A stretch of 64,000 nucleotides of DNA from Hominenteromicrobium sp900549945 (lineage in GTDB: Bacteria; Bacillota; Clostridia; Oscillospirales; Acutalibacteraceae). Shown here piece by piece: positions 49,984-59,169 of the stretch. A program made the position numbers and the translations under genes. Numbering within the stretch: the stretch's first letter is position 1; each line of letters starts with the position of its first letter. The stretch is taken from assembly GCA_902472305.1 (NCBI GenBank), contig CABRNK010000003.1, positions 62,001 through 126,000 on the forward strand. Direction: 5' to 3'. Under the pieces are notes generated by a model. It worked only from the letters and a program-made list of their open reading frames with translations. It had not been told where the DNA came from and made no database searches.

Positions 49984-51390
49984 TTACGGTGTTTTTGAAT
50001 GCAGCACAGCCCGCGCGAGCCGCTCCACCGCCTCGGGGATGCGGTCATCCGGAATCGAGGAATAACCGATGACGAACGCCGGCTCCGGCCGGTCGGGCGG
50101 CGCATGGCGGTAGTCGGAAAGACAGGTGATGCGCACACCCTCTCGGAGCGCGCGGCGCTCGATGGCCTGCGGCGCCTCCCCGGTATGCACGCGCAGGAGA
50201 AAGTGCAGGCCGGATTCCGCCCCCTCGGTTTCGGCGACGCGGAACAGCCCGCTGCGCTCCATCTGCCCGAGGATGCGGTCCTTCTTCCATTTATAGCGGT
50301 TCCGCATGCGGTTGATGTGCTTTTCCAGATGCCCTTCAGCGATGAATTTCGCCAGCGTGTACTGCTCGAGATTCGAAACCGTGCAGGCGTAAAAGCCGAG
50401 CCGCGCGTAAAAGCGCTCGGCAAGCGGCGCGGGCAGCACCATGTAGCTGATGCGGATCGTGGAGGCAAGGCTCTTCGTGAACGTGTTCATATAGATTACG
50501 CGCCCTCCGCCGTCCATGCTCTGCAAAGCCGGGATCGGCCGGCCGGTCAGGCGGAATTCGGAGTCGTAATCGTCCTCGATGATATACCGCTGCGGCTGCT
50601 CCTGCGCCCACCGCAGCAGCGCGTACCGGCGTGCGGCCGGCGTCACGATACCTGTCGGAAAGTGGTGCGAAGGCGAGATGTGCAGGATGTCTGCGCCGCT
50701 CTCCCGCAGCGCGTCGGGCCGCACGCCGTCGCCGTCCATCGGCACGAAGCGGTAGCCGACGCCGTAGCTCTCGTAGATCTGCGCAATCTTGCGGTAGCCC
50801 GGGTCCTCGAGCGCGTAGATTTTGTCAAAGCCCAGAAGCTGGATCAAAAGCCCGTAGAGATACTCCGTGCCCGCGCCGACAACGATCCGCTCCGGGTCGG
50901 ACTCGATGCCGCGGAACGCATACAGGTGCGCCGCGATCGCCTCGCGCAGCGCCAAAACGCCGCCGCACGGCGCGTTCGCCATCAGCTCGGCATTCTGCGC
51001 GGAGATCGTCCCGCGCATCAGCCGCGCCCATGTGGCAAACGGGAAGTTTTCCGGGTCGGTGCGGTTGCTCGAAAAGTCGGCGAAGTATTTCGGCGCTTCC
51101 GGCTTTATCGCCGAGGGCGCGGCCAGCCGCTCCCGCACGGGGCCGCGCTCCAGCGCCGCGGCAAAGAAGCCCTTTTTCGGCACGGCATACAGATAGCCTT
51201 CCGAAATCAGCTGCGCATATGCGTTTTCCACGGTGATCACGCTGACGCCGAGGTTTTCCGCAAAGCTGCGCTTCGAGGGCAGCCTCGTGCCGGGCGCAAT
51301 CTCGCCCGAAACGATGTCGTCTCGGATGCACCGGTACAGGTGGATGTAGAGCTTCTCGCCGCCGAGGTTTTCAAATGAATAGGTCAGCAT
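49984..51390 (-). CDS. MocR/PdxR-type GntR regulator with aminotransferase-like domain
   Basis: 468 residues. The winged-helix GntR domain (about 10-75, YIHLYRCIRDDIVSGEIAPGTRLPSKRSFAENLGVS) is joined to a fold-type I aminotransferase domain with the PLP-binding lysine in NTFTKSLASTIRISYMVLP. MocR proteins use PLP or an aminated ligand as signal and control vitamin B6, GABA or D-alanyl-type genes. No pdxST genes are seen nearby. The gene lies between the ATPase and the araD operon, both on the same strand, and has its own promoter. Target genes are not evident. Confidence 0.92.
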   Translation of the reverse strand: MLTYSFENLGGEKLYIHLYRCIRDDIVSGEIAPGTRLPSKRSFAENLGVSVITVENAYAQLISEGYLYAVPKKGFFAAALERGPVRERLAAPSAIKPEAPKYFADFSSNRTDPENFPFATWARLMRGTISAQNAELMANAPCGGVLALREAIAAHLYAFRGIESDPERIVVGAGTEYLYGLLIQLLGFDKIYALEDPGYRKIAQIYESYGVGYRFVPMDGDGVRPDALRESGADILHISPSHHFPTGIVTPAARRYALLRWAQEQPQRYIIEDDYDSEFRLTGRPIPALQSMDGGGRVIYMNTFTKSLASTIRISYMVLPAPLAERFYARLGFYACTVSNLEQYTLAKFIAEGHLEKHINRMRNRYKWKKDRILGQMERSGLFRVAETEGAESGLHFLLRVHTGEAPQAIERRALREGVRITCLSDYRHAPPDRPEPAFVIGYSSIPDDRIPEAVERLARAVLHSKTP

Positions 51391-51456
51391 GCACCGCCCT
51401 CCCTTTCTGGCCCTTTCCGCTTCACTGAAACCAACGGATCAAAGCAGTTCAGATTT

Positions 51457-51485
51457 ATTATAGCAGAACGCTGCTTTTCTGTAAA
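51457..51485 (-). promoter_or_regulatory. sigma-A promoter of the MocR gene
   Basis: On the - strand TTTACA (51485-51480), 17-base spacer, perfect TATAAT (51462-51457), about 65 bp before the start. Confidence 0.8.
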
Positions 51486-51550
51486 GCCCGCAAATGCGCC
51501 CTTCCGCACCGCAAAACGCCGCTTTCGGGTCGTCCTCTCCCCTCTGCACG

Positions 51551-51582
51551 CAAAAGCCGCCGGAGGCGCTTCCCCCGGCGGC
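51551..51582 (-). terminator. terminator after araD
   Basis: On the - strand stem GCCGCCGG/CCGGCGGC with an 11-base loop, then TTTTG. Confidence 0.75.
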
Positions 51583-51595
51583 CGCATCGCTGCTT

Positions 51596-52291
51596 TTACT
51601 TTTTCTGCCCGTAATACGCGTTCGCGCCGTGCTTTCTCAGGTAGTGCTTGTCGAGCAGCGCCTGCTGCATCGGCTCGATCGCGGGGTTCATCATCAGGTT
51701 GTGCCACGCCATAAAGGCCAGCTCCTCGAGAACGACCGCATTGTGCACCGCGTTCATCGGGTCGGTGCCCCATGTGAACGGTCCGTGGCTGTGAACGAGC
51801 ACCGCCGGAATGTCGTCCGGCGACTTGTCCCGGAACGTCTCGATGATGACCGCGCCGGTCTCCTTCTCGTATTCGCCGCCGATCTCCGCAGGCGTCATCT
51901 TCCGTGTGCAGGGGATCTCCCCGTAAAAGTAGTCGCCGTGCGTCGTGCCGAGCGCGGGGATCCCCCGCCCGGACTGGCTGAACACCGTCGCCCAGCGGCT
52001 GTGCGTGTGCACCACGCCGCCGATATTCGGGAATGCCTTGTAGAGCTCCGCATGCGTCGGCGTGTCGGACGAGGGGTTCAAATTCCCCTCCACCGTCTTT
52101 CCTGTGCGGATATCGACGAGCACGATGTCCTCCGGGCGCAGCACGTCGTATTCGACGCCGCTCGGCTTGATCGCCATGATACCGCTCTCGCGGTCGATAC
52201 CGCTGACATTGCCCCATGTGAATGTGATGAGATGGTGTGCAGGCAGAAGCATATTCGCCTTATACACCTGTTCCTTGAGCGCTTCAAGCAT
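51596..52291 (-). CDS. araD: L-ribulose-5-phosphate 4-epimerase
   Basis: 231 residues of the class II aldolase/epimerase family. The N-terminal TWGNVSGIDRESGIMAIKPSGVEYD (phosphate-binding Gly/Ser turns), HAELYKAFPNIGGVVHTHSRWATVFSQ (the HxH zinc ligands) and the later VLVHSHGPFTWG are AraD features. It converts L-ribulose 5-phosphate to D-xylulose 5-phosphate, the last arabinose step into the pentose phosphate pathway. araA and araB are not in the window. The gene starts 3 bp after the GH27 enzyme gene, with GAGGAA before the ATG, a tight coupling that links arabinose use to that enzyme. Confidence 0.94.
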   Translation of the reverse strand: MLEALKEQVYKANMLLPAHHLITFTWGNVSGIDRESGIMAIKPSGVEYDVLRPEDIVLVDIRTGKTVEGNLNPSSDTPTHAELYKAFPNIGGVVHTHSRWATVFSQSGRGIPALGTTHGDYFYGEIPCTRKMTPAEIGGEYEKETGAVIIETFRDKSPDDIPAVLVHSHGPFTWGTDPMNAVHNAVVLEELAFMAWHNLMMNPAIEPMQQALLDKHYLRKHGANAYYGQKK

Positions 52292-52294
52292 CGC

Positions 52295-53590
52295 TTATTC
52301 CTCCTTCGTCAGCTTGTAAAGCCGCGCGCCGTGCGGCTCGATCTCCGCCGAGATCGTCCCCTGCGCGCGGCACGCCGTTTTCGTCCAAAGCTCTTCGGCG
52401 GTATACGCCGCATCGCCGAGAAGCTCTGTAAGATCGGCAGATATGCTCGCCGGCGCTTCGCTGAGGTTGAACAGCGCAATATACGGCACATCGCCCACAA
52501 AGTTCAGCCACGCGGCCTTCCCCGCATCGCGGAAAAGCTGCAGCGGTGTGCCGCCGTGCTGGTTCAGGCGCAGCATCTCGTCGTTTGTCAAAAGCGAAAG
52601 CGTAAACGCGTCGTTGTCCCGCATTTCACCGCCCATAATCAGCGGCGCGCGGAAGATGCCCCAGAGCGACATCAGCGCGATCTGCTCCGGCTTCGTGAAA
52701 TTCGTGTAGTGGCCCCTGCCGTCCGCCGTAATGGCGATGCGGCCGAGCGGCAGCATGTCGCAGTCCGGATACTGGCCGGGCTTCACGTGCGCCTGCCAGA
52801 CCTCGCAGCGCCAGAACATCTCGAGCAAAGACGGCCAGTTGTCCCAGAAATCGTCGGTGATACGCCACATGTTGGCGTGCTTTGCCATGTGCCACGCCTC
52901 GCTGATAACGGCCGGGCCGGGCGAAAGACTGAGCACCATGCCGCGGCCGCAGCGGTCGATCGCCGTGCGGATCATCTCGATCTCGCGGCGCGCCGAGTAT
53001 TCCTCAAGCGGCGTCGCCTTCACGTTGCAGATGTCGTCTACCTTGACGTAATCGACGCCCCAGCCAGCATACAGCTCGAAGATCGAATCGTAATACGCCT
53101 GCGCGCCCGGCTTGTCGGCGTCGATACCGTACATATCGGTGTTCCACGCGCAGATCGAGCTGCGGTGCGCGATCTCGTGGCAGGAAATCTCCGTGCCCTT
53201 CACCGTCATGCGGTTGTGCACGGCGAGGCGCGGCACGCCGCGCATGATGTGGATGCCGAACTTGAGTCCCATCGCGTGGATCTTATCGGCGATCGGCTTA
53301 AAGCCCGCGCCGTTCGCCGCGGACGGGAACCGGACCGGGTCCGGAACCGCGCGCCCGTTTTCATCGAGGCAGAGCTGCGCGAAGCGGTTGTATTCCCAGT
53401 GGTGCTTGCCGGCCTCCGGCTCATACCACTGGATGTCGCACACGACGTATTCCCAGCCGTGCGCCTTCAAATGATCCGCCATATACTGCGCGTTGCCGAG
53501 CAGCTGTTCCTCGTTGACGGCGGGGCCGTAGCAATCCCAGCTGTTCCAGCCGAGCGGCGGCGTCAGGGCGATCTGGTCTTTCCTGTACAT
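52295..53590 (-). CDS. GH27 glycosidase, probable beta-L-arabinopyranosidase
   Basis: 431 residues without a signal peptide, so it acts inside the cell. The GH27 barrel has TPPLGWNSWDCYG, nucleophile D185 in YVKVDDI and the acid/base in WRITDDFWDNW. True alpha-galactosidases of this family read IDDCW at the sugar-recognising loop; here it is CDIQW, with isoleucine I53 in place of the second aspartate. An isoleucine there is the feature reported for Geobacillus beta-L-arabinopyranosidase (Abp), where it blocks the galactose CH2OH. The coupled araD gene supports L-arabinopyranose as product. Alpha-galactosidase is the alternative. The ATG follows GGGAGG. Confidence 0.8.
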   Translation of the reverse strand: MYRKDQIALTPPLGWNSWDCYGPAVNEEQLLGNAQYMADHLKAHGWEYVVCDIQWYEPEAGKHHWEYNRFAQLCLDENGRAVPDPVRFPSAANGAGFKPIADKIHAMGLKFGIHIMRGVPRLAVHNRMTVKGTEISCHEIAHRSSICAWNTDMYGIDADKPGAQAYYDSIFELYAGWGVDYVKVDDICNVKATPLEEYSARREIEMIRTAIDRCGRGMVLSLSPGPAVISEAWHMAKHANMWRITDDFWDNWPSLLEMFWRCEVWQAHVKPGQYPDCDMLPLGRIAITADGRGHYTNFTKPEQIALMSLWGIFRAPLIMGGEMRDNDAFTLSLLTNDEMLRLNQHGGTPLQLFRDAGKAAWLNFVGDVPYIALFNLSEAPASISADLTELLGDAAYTAEELWTKTACRAQGTISAEIEPHGARLYKLTKEE

Positions 53591-53620
53591 ACTGTTTCCT
53601 CCCGTTTGGTTTCTATTTTC

Positions 53621-53648
53621 ATTATACCAACCTGTCCGTACAAGTCAA
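53621..53648 (-). promoter_or_regulatory. promoter of the GH27-araD operon
   Basis: On the - strand TTGACT (53648-53643), 16-base spacer and TATAAT (53626-53621) with an extended -10 TGG, about 30 bp before the start. Confidence 0.75.
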
Positions 53649-53742
53649 GTCCAAAACGAAAAAAGAACGACAGCGCCCGCAAAGCCGGCGGAATCCGGCC
53701 GCCGGGCCAGCGCATTTTCCCCTCCGCCGCGGCGGGTAAACT

Positions 53743-53786
53743 CAAAAAAATTGTCCGGCGCCCCGCCGAAGCGAGGCCCGGACAAA
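53743..53786 (-). terminator. terminator of the carAB-dapF unit
   Basis: On the - strand stem ATTTGTCCGG... pairing with CCGGACAATT, structured loop, followed by TTTTTTT; it begins 14 bp past the stop. Confidence 0.92.
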
Positions 53787-53799
53787 TTCAATTTGCAGA

Positions 53800-56700
53800 T
53801 CAGACCTCGACGACGCCGTCGAAGATCTTCTCCGCGCCGCCCGTCATCAGGACGCGGTCCGCCGTATAGCGCACAGAGAGATCGCCGCCCTTGAGGATCA
53901 CACGGATGTCCTCGCCCATCGTGCAGCGGCCGTTGAGCGTCGCCGCAACCACCGCCGCGCAGGCGCCGGTGCCGCAGGCCATCGTCTCGCCGCTGCCGCG
54001 CTCCCAGACGCGCACCTTGAGCGTGCGCTCATCGACGGCCTCGATGAACTCGACGTTCACGCGCTCCGGGAAGAGCGGGTTGTTTTCGAACTTCGGGCCG
54101 ATCGCATCGAGATCGAGCTTATCGACCGAGGGTGCAAAGACCGCGCAGTGCGGGTTGCCCATCGAAACGCAGGTGATGTAATACTCGTGTCCGTCGATGA
54201 CAACCGGCTTGTTGATGACGCTGTCGCCGTCGAGCTTGACCGGCACAAGCGCCGGCGCGAGCTCCGCCGCGCCCATATCGACCGTGATGCGGTACGCCTT
54301 ACCGCACATCGTCATGACGCTGCATTCCTTAACGCCGCTCTTCGTCTCGATGCGCAGCACCGGCTTCTTCGCAATGCCGCTGTCATAGAGGTATTTCGCG
54401 ACGCAGCGGATGCCGTTGCCGCACATCATGCCCTCGCTGCCGTCACGGTTGAACATGCGCATCTGCGCATCCGCCTTGTCGGAGGGGCAGATCAAAATCA
54501 CGCCGTCGCCGCCGACGCCGTTGTGGCGGTCGGAGAGGTAGATCGAGAGGAATTCCGGAGAGGAAACCTCGTTTTCAAAGCAGTTGATATAGATGTAGTC
54601 GTTGCTGCACGCCGACATCTTTGTGAACGGCAGCTTGACCTTCTCGCTCTTGAGGTTGTTGATGTCCACGATCTCCGTGTTGTACGGGGTGTAGCGGCTC
54701 ATCAGGCTGTCCGCAAGCGCGTTCGCGGTATCGATCGCTGTCAGGCACGGAATGCCGAGCAGCGCAGCCTTGCGGCGGATCTTCACGCTGTCGCGCGCCG
54801 GGTTTCTGCCCTTCGCCGAGGTGGAGATGATATACGCGAGCTTCCCGCTCTCGAGCAGCGTGATCGTGTTGACCGGGCTTTCGTGGATTTTATCGACGAT
54901 CTTGACGGAGAGGCCGAGCTTTGCGAGCACGCTCGCGGTGCCGGTCGTCGCGTAGAGCGGGAAGCCCATCTTATCGAACTTCTTCGCGATCTCGCCGATC
55001 TCCTTCTTGTCGCCGTCGCGCACGGTGATGAAAACGCCGCCGTTCTTGTTCATCTTGCTGCCCGAGGCGATCAGGCCCTTGTAGAGCGCCTCCTCAAGGT
55101 TGTTGCCGATGCCGAGCACCTCGCCGGTGGATTTCATCTCCGGCCCGAGCTGCGTATCGACGTCGGTCAGCTTCTCAAAGGAGAACACCGGCACCTTGAC
55201 CGCCGTGTACGGCGAGGTCTTGTAGAGGCCCGTGCCGAAGCCGAGGTCCTTGAGCTTCATGCCGAGGCTGACCTTCGTCGCAAGGTCGCACATCGGAACG
55301 CCCGTAACCTTGCTCAGGTACGGCACCGTTCTCGAGGCGCGCGGGTTAACCTCGATCACGTAGATCTCGCGGTCCATGATGATGTACTGCAAGTTGATGA
55401 GGCCGATGGCCTTGAGCTCCGTGCAGAGCGTCTCGGTTGTTTTGACGATCTTCGCGCTCAGCTCGTCGTCGATGTCCTTTGCCGGGTAGACCGCGATGCT
55501 GTCGCCCGAGTGGATGCCCGTGCGCTCCACGTGCTCCATGATACCCGGCAGCAAAATCTCCTCGCCGTCGCAGATCGCATCGACCTCAATCTCCGTGCCG
55601 CTCAGGTACTTGTCGATAAGCACCGGGTTGTCCTGCTTCTGGCGCAGGATGATCGCCATATACTCCTTGATATCCTCGTCGCCGTAGGCGATGATCATGT
55701 TCTGGCCGCCGAGCACGTAGGAGGGGCGCATCAGCACCGGGTAGCCGAGGTCGCGCGCCGCTGCGAGCGCCTCGGCTGCCGTCATGACCGTGTGGCCCTT
55801 CGGGCGCTTGATATTGCAGCGCTCGAGCAGCGCCTCAAAGCGCTCTCTGTCCTCCGCGGCGTCGATGCTGTCGGCCGAGGTGCCGATGATCGGGATGTTG
55901 TTCTCCGCGAGGGTTTTCGTCAGCTTGATCGCCGTCTGGCCGCCGAACGCCACGACGACGCCCTTCGGCTTTTCGATACCGATGATATTCATCACGTCCT
56001 CGCTGCAAAGCGGCTCAAAGTAGAGGCGGTCCGCCGTGTCGAAGTCCGTGGAAACCGTTTCCGGGTTGTTGTTGATGATAACGACCTCGTAGCCGAGGCG
56101 CTGCAAAGATTCGACGCAGTGCACGCTCGCATAGTCGAACTCGATGCCCTGACCGATGCGGATCGGACCCGAGCCGAGCACGACGACCGTTTCCTTGCCG
56201 CTCTTGCCGATGAACTCGAGCGCCTCGTTCTCGCCGCCCTGCTCCGGCGTGTCGTAGGTGCCGTAGAAGTACGGCGTCGTCGCCGAGAACTCGCCCGCGC
56301 AGGTATCGACCATCTTAAACGTCGCCTCGTGCTTGAATTCGGGCTTCGTGCCGCTGAGGCGGGTCAGCGCGTCGTCGGTATAGCCGAGCTTCTTGCCGCG
56401 CGTGTACTGCGCTTTGGTCAGCGGCTTGCCGGCGATCTCGCGCTCAAAGGCAAGCAGGTTGCCGATCTTATCGAGGAACCACATGTCGATCATCGTGAAG
56501 TCGTGGATCTCCTTGGTGGAGATGCCGCGCTTCATCAGCTCGTACACAGCGAACAGGCGCTCGTCGGTGGCGTCCTTCAGGATCTGCCAGAGGTCCTCGT
56601 CCGCAAAGTTTGCGAACTTCGGCATGTTCAGCGTGTCGAGCGAGATCTCCGCACCGCGCACGGCCTTCATCAGCGCCATTTCAAACGTATCGGCGATAGA

Positions 56701-57849
56701 CATGACCTCGCCGGTCGCCTTCATCTGCGTGCCGAGATTGCGCTTTGCATAGACGAATTTATCGAACGGCCACTTCGGGAACTTGACCGCAACGTAATCG
56801 ATCGACGGCTCGAACGCCGCGTAGGTCTTGCCGGTGACGGCGTTGACGATCTCGTCGAGCGTGTAGCCGATCGCGATCTTTGTCGCAACCTTCGCGATCG
56901 GGTAGCCGGTCGCCTTCGAGGCGAGCGCCGAGGAGCGCGACACACGCGGGTTGACCTCGATGACCGCGTACTCGAACGACGTCGGATGCAGCGCGAACTG
57001 GCAGTTGCAGCCGCCCTCAACGCCGAGCGCATCGACGATATTGATCGCCGCGGTGCGGAGCATCTGGTATTCCTTGTCGGAGAGCGTGACCGCCGGAGCG
57101 ATGACGATGCTGTCGCCGGTGTGCACGCCGACCGGATCGAGGTTCTCCATCGAGCAGACCGTGATCGAGTTGCCGAGGCCGTCGCGGATCACCTCAAATT
57201 CGATTTCCTTCCAGCCCGCGATGCTCTTTTCAACGAGGATCTGCGTGATCGGCGAGAGCGCGAGGCCGTTCGCCGCGACCTCCATCAGCTCCTCGCGGTT
57301 GCTGACGATGCCGCCGCCGGTGCCGCCGAGCGTGAATGCCGGGCGGATGATGACCGGATACGTGATCTCCTCGGCGAACTCCAGCGCGTCCTCCACCGTG
57401 GTGACGACCTTCGAGGGAATGCAGGGCTGATTGATGCTCTCCATCGTATCCTTGAAGATCTGGCGGTCCTCGGCCTTATCGATCGTCTCCGGAGAGGCGC
57501 CGAGCAGACGGACGTTGTGCTTTTCGAGAAAGCCCTCCTTCGCGAGCTGCATCGAAAGCGTGAGGCCGGTCTGGCCGCCGAAGCCGGAAAGGATGCTGTC
57601 CGGCTTTTCCTTTTCGATGATGCGCTTGATCGTGGGCAGCGTGAGCGGCTCAATATAGATGTGGTCTGCCATGGCGTTGTCGGTCATGATCGTCGCCGGG
57701 TTCGAGTTGACGAGGACGATCTCGATGCCGTCCGCCTTGAGGGCGCGGCAGGCCTGCGTGCCCGCGTAGTCGAATTCCGCAGCCTGACCGATCACGATCG
57801 GGCCGGAGCCGATGACAAGAACTTTCTTGATGTCTTTATTCAGTGGCAT
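53800..57849 (-). CDS. carB: carbamoyl phosphate synthase large subunit fused to diaminopimelate epimerase (CarB-DapF)
   Basis: One uninterrupted frame of about 1349 residues. Residues 1-1070 are a full CarB: first ATP-grasp half (VLVIGSGPIVIGQAAEFDYAG, GGTGGGIV), second half (VLGSGPIRIGQGIEFDYA, MRPSYVLGGQNM) and a C-terminal MGS-like regulatory domain. From about 1075 a full DapF follows (KMSACSNDYIYIN, catalytic C1143 in MMCGNGIRC and C1292 in ACGTGAC). CarB makes carbamoyl phosphate; DapF turns L,L- into meso-diaminopimelate. The join (EIVDINNLKSEKVKLPFTKMSAC) has no stop, no ribosome site near the first DapF methionine and almost no linker. Start 57849 is used; 57861 touches the AAAGGA site. 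Confidence 0.93.
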   Translation of the reverse strand: MPLNKDIKKVLVIGSGPIVIGQAAEFDYAGTQACRALKADGIEIVLVNSNPATIMTDNAMADHIYIEPLTLPTIKRIIEKEKPDSILSGFGGQTGLTLSMQLAKEGFLEKHNVRLLGASPETIDKAEDRQIFKDTMESINQPCIPSKVVTTVEDALEFAEEITYPVIIRPAFTLGGTGGGIVSNREELMEVAANGLALSPITQILVEKSIAGWKEIEFEVIRDGLGNSITVCSMENLDPVGVHTGDSIVIAPAVTLSDKEYQMLRTAAINIVDALGVEGGCNCQFALHPTSFEYAVIEVNPRVSRSSALASKATGYPIAKVATKIAIGYTLDEIVNAVTGKTYAAFEPSIDYVAVKFPKWPFDKFVYAKRNLGTQMKATGEVMSIADTFEMALMKAVRGAEISLDTLNMPKFANFADEDLWQILKDATDERLFAVYELMKRGISTKEIHDFTMIDMWFLDKIGNLLAFEREIAGKPLTKAQYTRGKKLGYTDDALTRLSGTKPEFKHEATFKMVDTCAGEFSATTPYFYGTYDTPEQGGENEALEFIGKSGKETVVVLGSGPIRIGQGIEFDYASVHCVESLQRLGYEVVIINNNPETVSTDFDTADRLYFEPLCSEDVMNIIGIEKPKGVVVAFGGQTAIKLTKTLAENNIPIIGTSADSIDAAEDRERFEALLERCNIKRPKGHTVMTAAEALAAARDLGYPVLMRPSYVLGGQNMIIAYGDEDIKEYMAIILRQKQDNPVLIDKYLSGTEIEVDAICDGEEILLPGIMEHVERTGIHSGDSIAVYPAKDIDDELSAKIVKTTETLCTELKAIGLINLQYIIMDREIYVIEVNPRASRTVPYLSKVTGVPMCDLATKVSLGMKLKDLGFGTGLYKTSPYTAVKVPVFSFEKLTDVDTQLGPEMKSTGEVLGIGNNLEEALYKGLIASGSKMNKNGGVFITVRDGDKKEIGEIAKKFDKMGFPLYATTGTASVLAKLGLSVKIVDKIHESPVNTITLLESGKLAYIISTSAKGRNPARDSVKIRRKAALLGIPCLTAIDTANALADSLMSRYTPYNTEIVDINNLKSEKVKLPFTKMSACSNDYIYINCFENEVSSPEFLSIYLSDRHNGVGGDGVILICPSDKADAQMRMFNRDGSEGMMCGNGIRCVAKYLYDSGIAKKPVLRIETKSGVKECSVMTMCGKAYRITVDMGAAELAPALVPVKLDGDSVINKPVVIDGHEYYITCVSMGNPHCAVFAPSVDKLDLDAIGPKFENNPLFPERVNVEFIEAVDERTLKVRVWERGSGETMACGTGACAAVVAATLNGRCTMGEDIRVILKGGDLSVRYTADRVLMTGGAEKIFDGVVEV

Positions 57850-57934
57850 AGCTGTAAACATTCCTTTCTATATCTCAGAGGCTTCTGCATTCGTTCGGGC
57901 GGCGGCCGCTTTCCGCAGCCGGCGCGCCGGTCCG

Positions 57935-59005
57935 TCACTTTTTCATCATGTCGAAGAACCGGTCGAACAGGAAGGATGTATCGCAGGGGCCGCCGCAGGC
58001 CTCCGGGTGGAACTGCACGGAGAACGCCGGGATATTCTTGTAGCGGATGCCCTCGCAGGTCTTATCGTTTACGTTGATAAAGTATTCTTCGGCGACCGCC
58101 TTGTCGATGCTCGAGGACATGACCGCATAGCCGTGATTCTGGCTCGAGATATACACGCGGCCGGTCTCGAGGTTCTTGACCGGCTGGTTCGCGCCGCGGT
58201 GGCCGTACTTGAGCTTCTCGGTCTTAAAGCCGTTTGCGAGCGCGAGAAGCTGGTGGCCGAGGCAGATGCCGAAAATCGGAATACCGAGCTGCATCATCGC
58301 CTGTAGATTGCGGATCACCTCGGGGTTATCCGCCGGGTCGCCGGGGCCGTTCGAGAGCATGATGCCGTCTACATGCAGCGCCTTGATCTGCTCCGCCGTC
58401 GTATCATACGGACATATAATCACCTCTGCGCCGAACTTCTCGAGCTTGCGGCGGATGTTCTCCTTCATGCCGTAGTCCATCAGCGCGACCGTCACCTTCT
58501 TATTCGGGTTTTCGCAGCGCTTGATCTCCTTCACCGAGGTGCTCTCCACCGCGTCCGTCACGCGGTAGGCGCGGAGTTTCTCGAAATCGACGTGCTCCGG
58601 GTCCGCCGTGATGACGCCGTTCATGACGCCGCTCTCGCGGATGATCTTCGTGAGCGAACGCGTGTCGATACCGCAGAGGCCGATCACGCCGCGCTCTTTA
58701 AAAAAGGTGTCAAGATCGCCCTCAGAACGGAAATTTGAGGGCGACTGACACCATTCTTTTACAATATAACCGCGGGGGCCGATCATATCCCCCTCAAAGT
58801 CGGAGGGAATGACACCGTAATTGCCGATCAGCGGAAATGTCTGCACGACGATCTGACCGAAATAGCTCTTATCGGTGAGTGTTTCGAGGTAGCCCGTCAT
58901 GCCGGTTGTAAAGACGACTTCCGCCATCACCTCGCCGGCCGCGCCGAAGGATTCGCCGCTGAAAACTTTTCCGTTTTCGAGTACCAAATATGCTTTGTTG
59001 CCCAT
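57935..59005 (-). CDS. carA: carbamoyl phosphate synthase small subunit
   Basis: 356 residues. The N-terminal domain begins YLVLENGKVFSGESFGAAGEV; the C-terminal class I glutaminase has the cysteine in PIFGICLGHQLLAL, and histidine and glutamate in QFHPEACGGP. It releases ammonia from glutamine and channels it to CarB. The start at 59005 follows GAGGA by 10 bases; a long in-frame extension upstream overlaps the ANTAR gene and is rejected. The gap to carB-dapF is 85 bp and the gap to the ANTAR gene upstream is 165 bp, all on the same strand. Confidence 0.95.
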   Translation of the reverse strand: MGNKAYLVLENGKVFSGESFGAAGEVMAEVVFTTGMTGYLETLTDKSYFGQIVVQTFPLIGNYGVIPSDFEGDMIGPRGYIVKEWCQSPSNFRSEGDLDTFFKERGVIGLCGIDTRSLTKIIRESGVMNGVITADPEHVDFEKLRAYRVTDAVESTSVKEIKRCENPNKKVTVALMDYGMKENIRRKLEKFGAEVIICPYDTTAEQIKALHVDGIMLSNGPGDPADNPEVIRNLQAMMQLGIPIFGICLGHQLLALANGFKTEKLKYGHRGANQPVKNLETGRVYISSQNHGYAVMSSSIDKAVAEEYFINVNDKTCEGIRYKNIPAFSVQFHPEACGGPCDTSFLFDRFFDMMKK

Positions 59006-59169
59006 AACGTTTCGTTCCTCTTTCCCTAGAATAATTCCCGCTTGGCCCCCGCACAGGGCGGCGGGCTTTCGCCCGTGCCCCGCGCCGGAACGGCGGGTTT
59101 GTATGAAAGGCGGCCGGGGCTTTCCGTGCGGAATCCCCCGCCACGCCCGCATTCCAAAATCATTGTAGT

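Noticed and set aside
53800..57849. CarB-DapF as a sequencing or assembly artefact
   Set aside because: Both domains are complete, in frame and free of stops, and the join has no spare sequence that a missed stop and intergenic region would leave. A single-base error cannot create this. Read data were not available, so a check is still listed.
54148..58077. A very long open frame (about 1300 codons) on the + strand opposite carB-dapF
   Set aside because: It is an antisense shadow produced by the GC-rich codon use of the real gene; the peptide is Arg/Asp/Val-rich with no domain, no ribosome site and no promoter. The same applies to long antisense frames at 7053-9938, 30806-32920 and 51494-53869.
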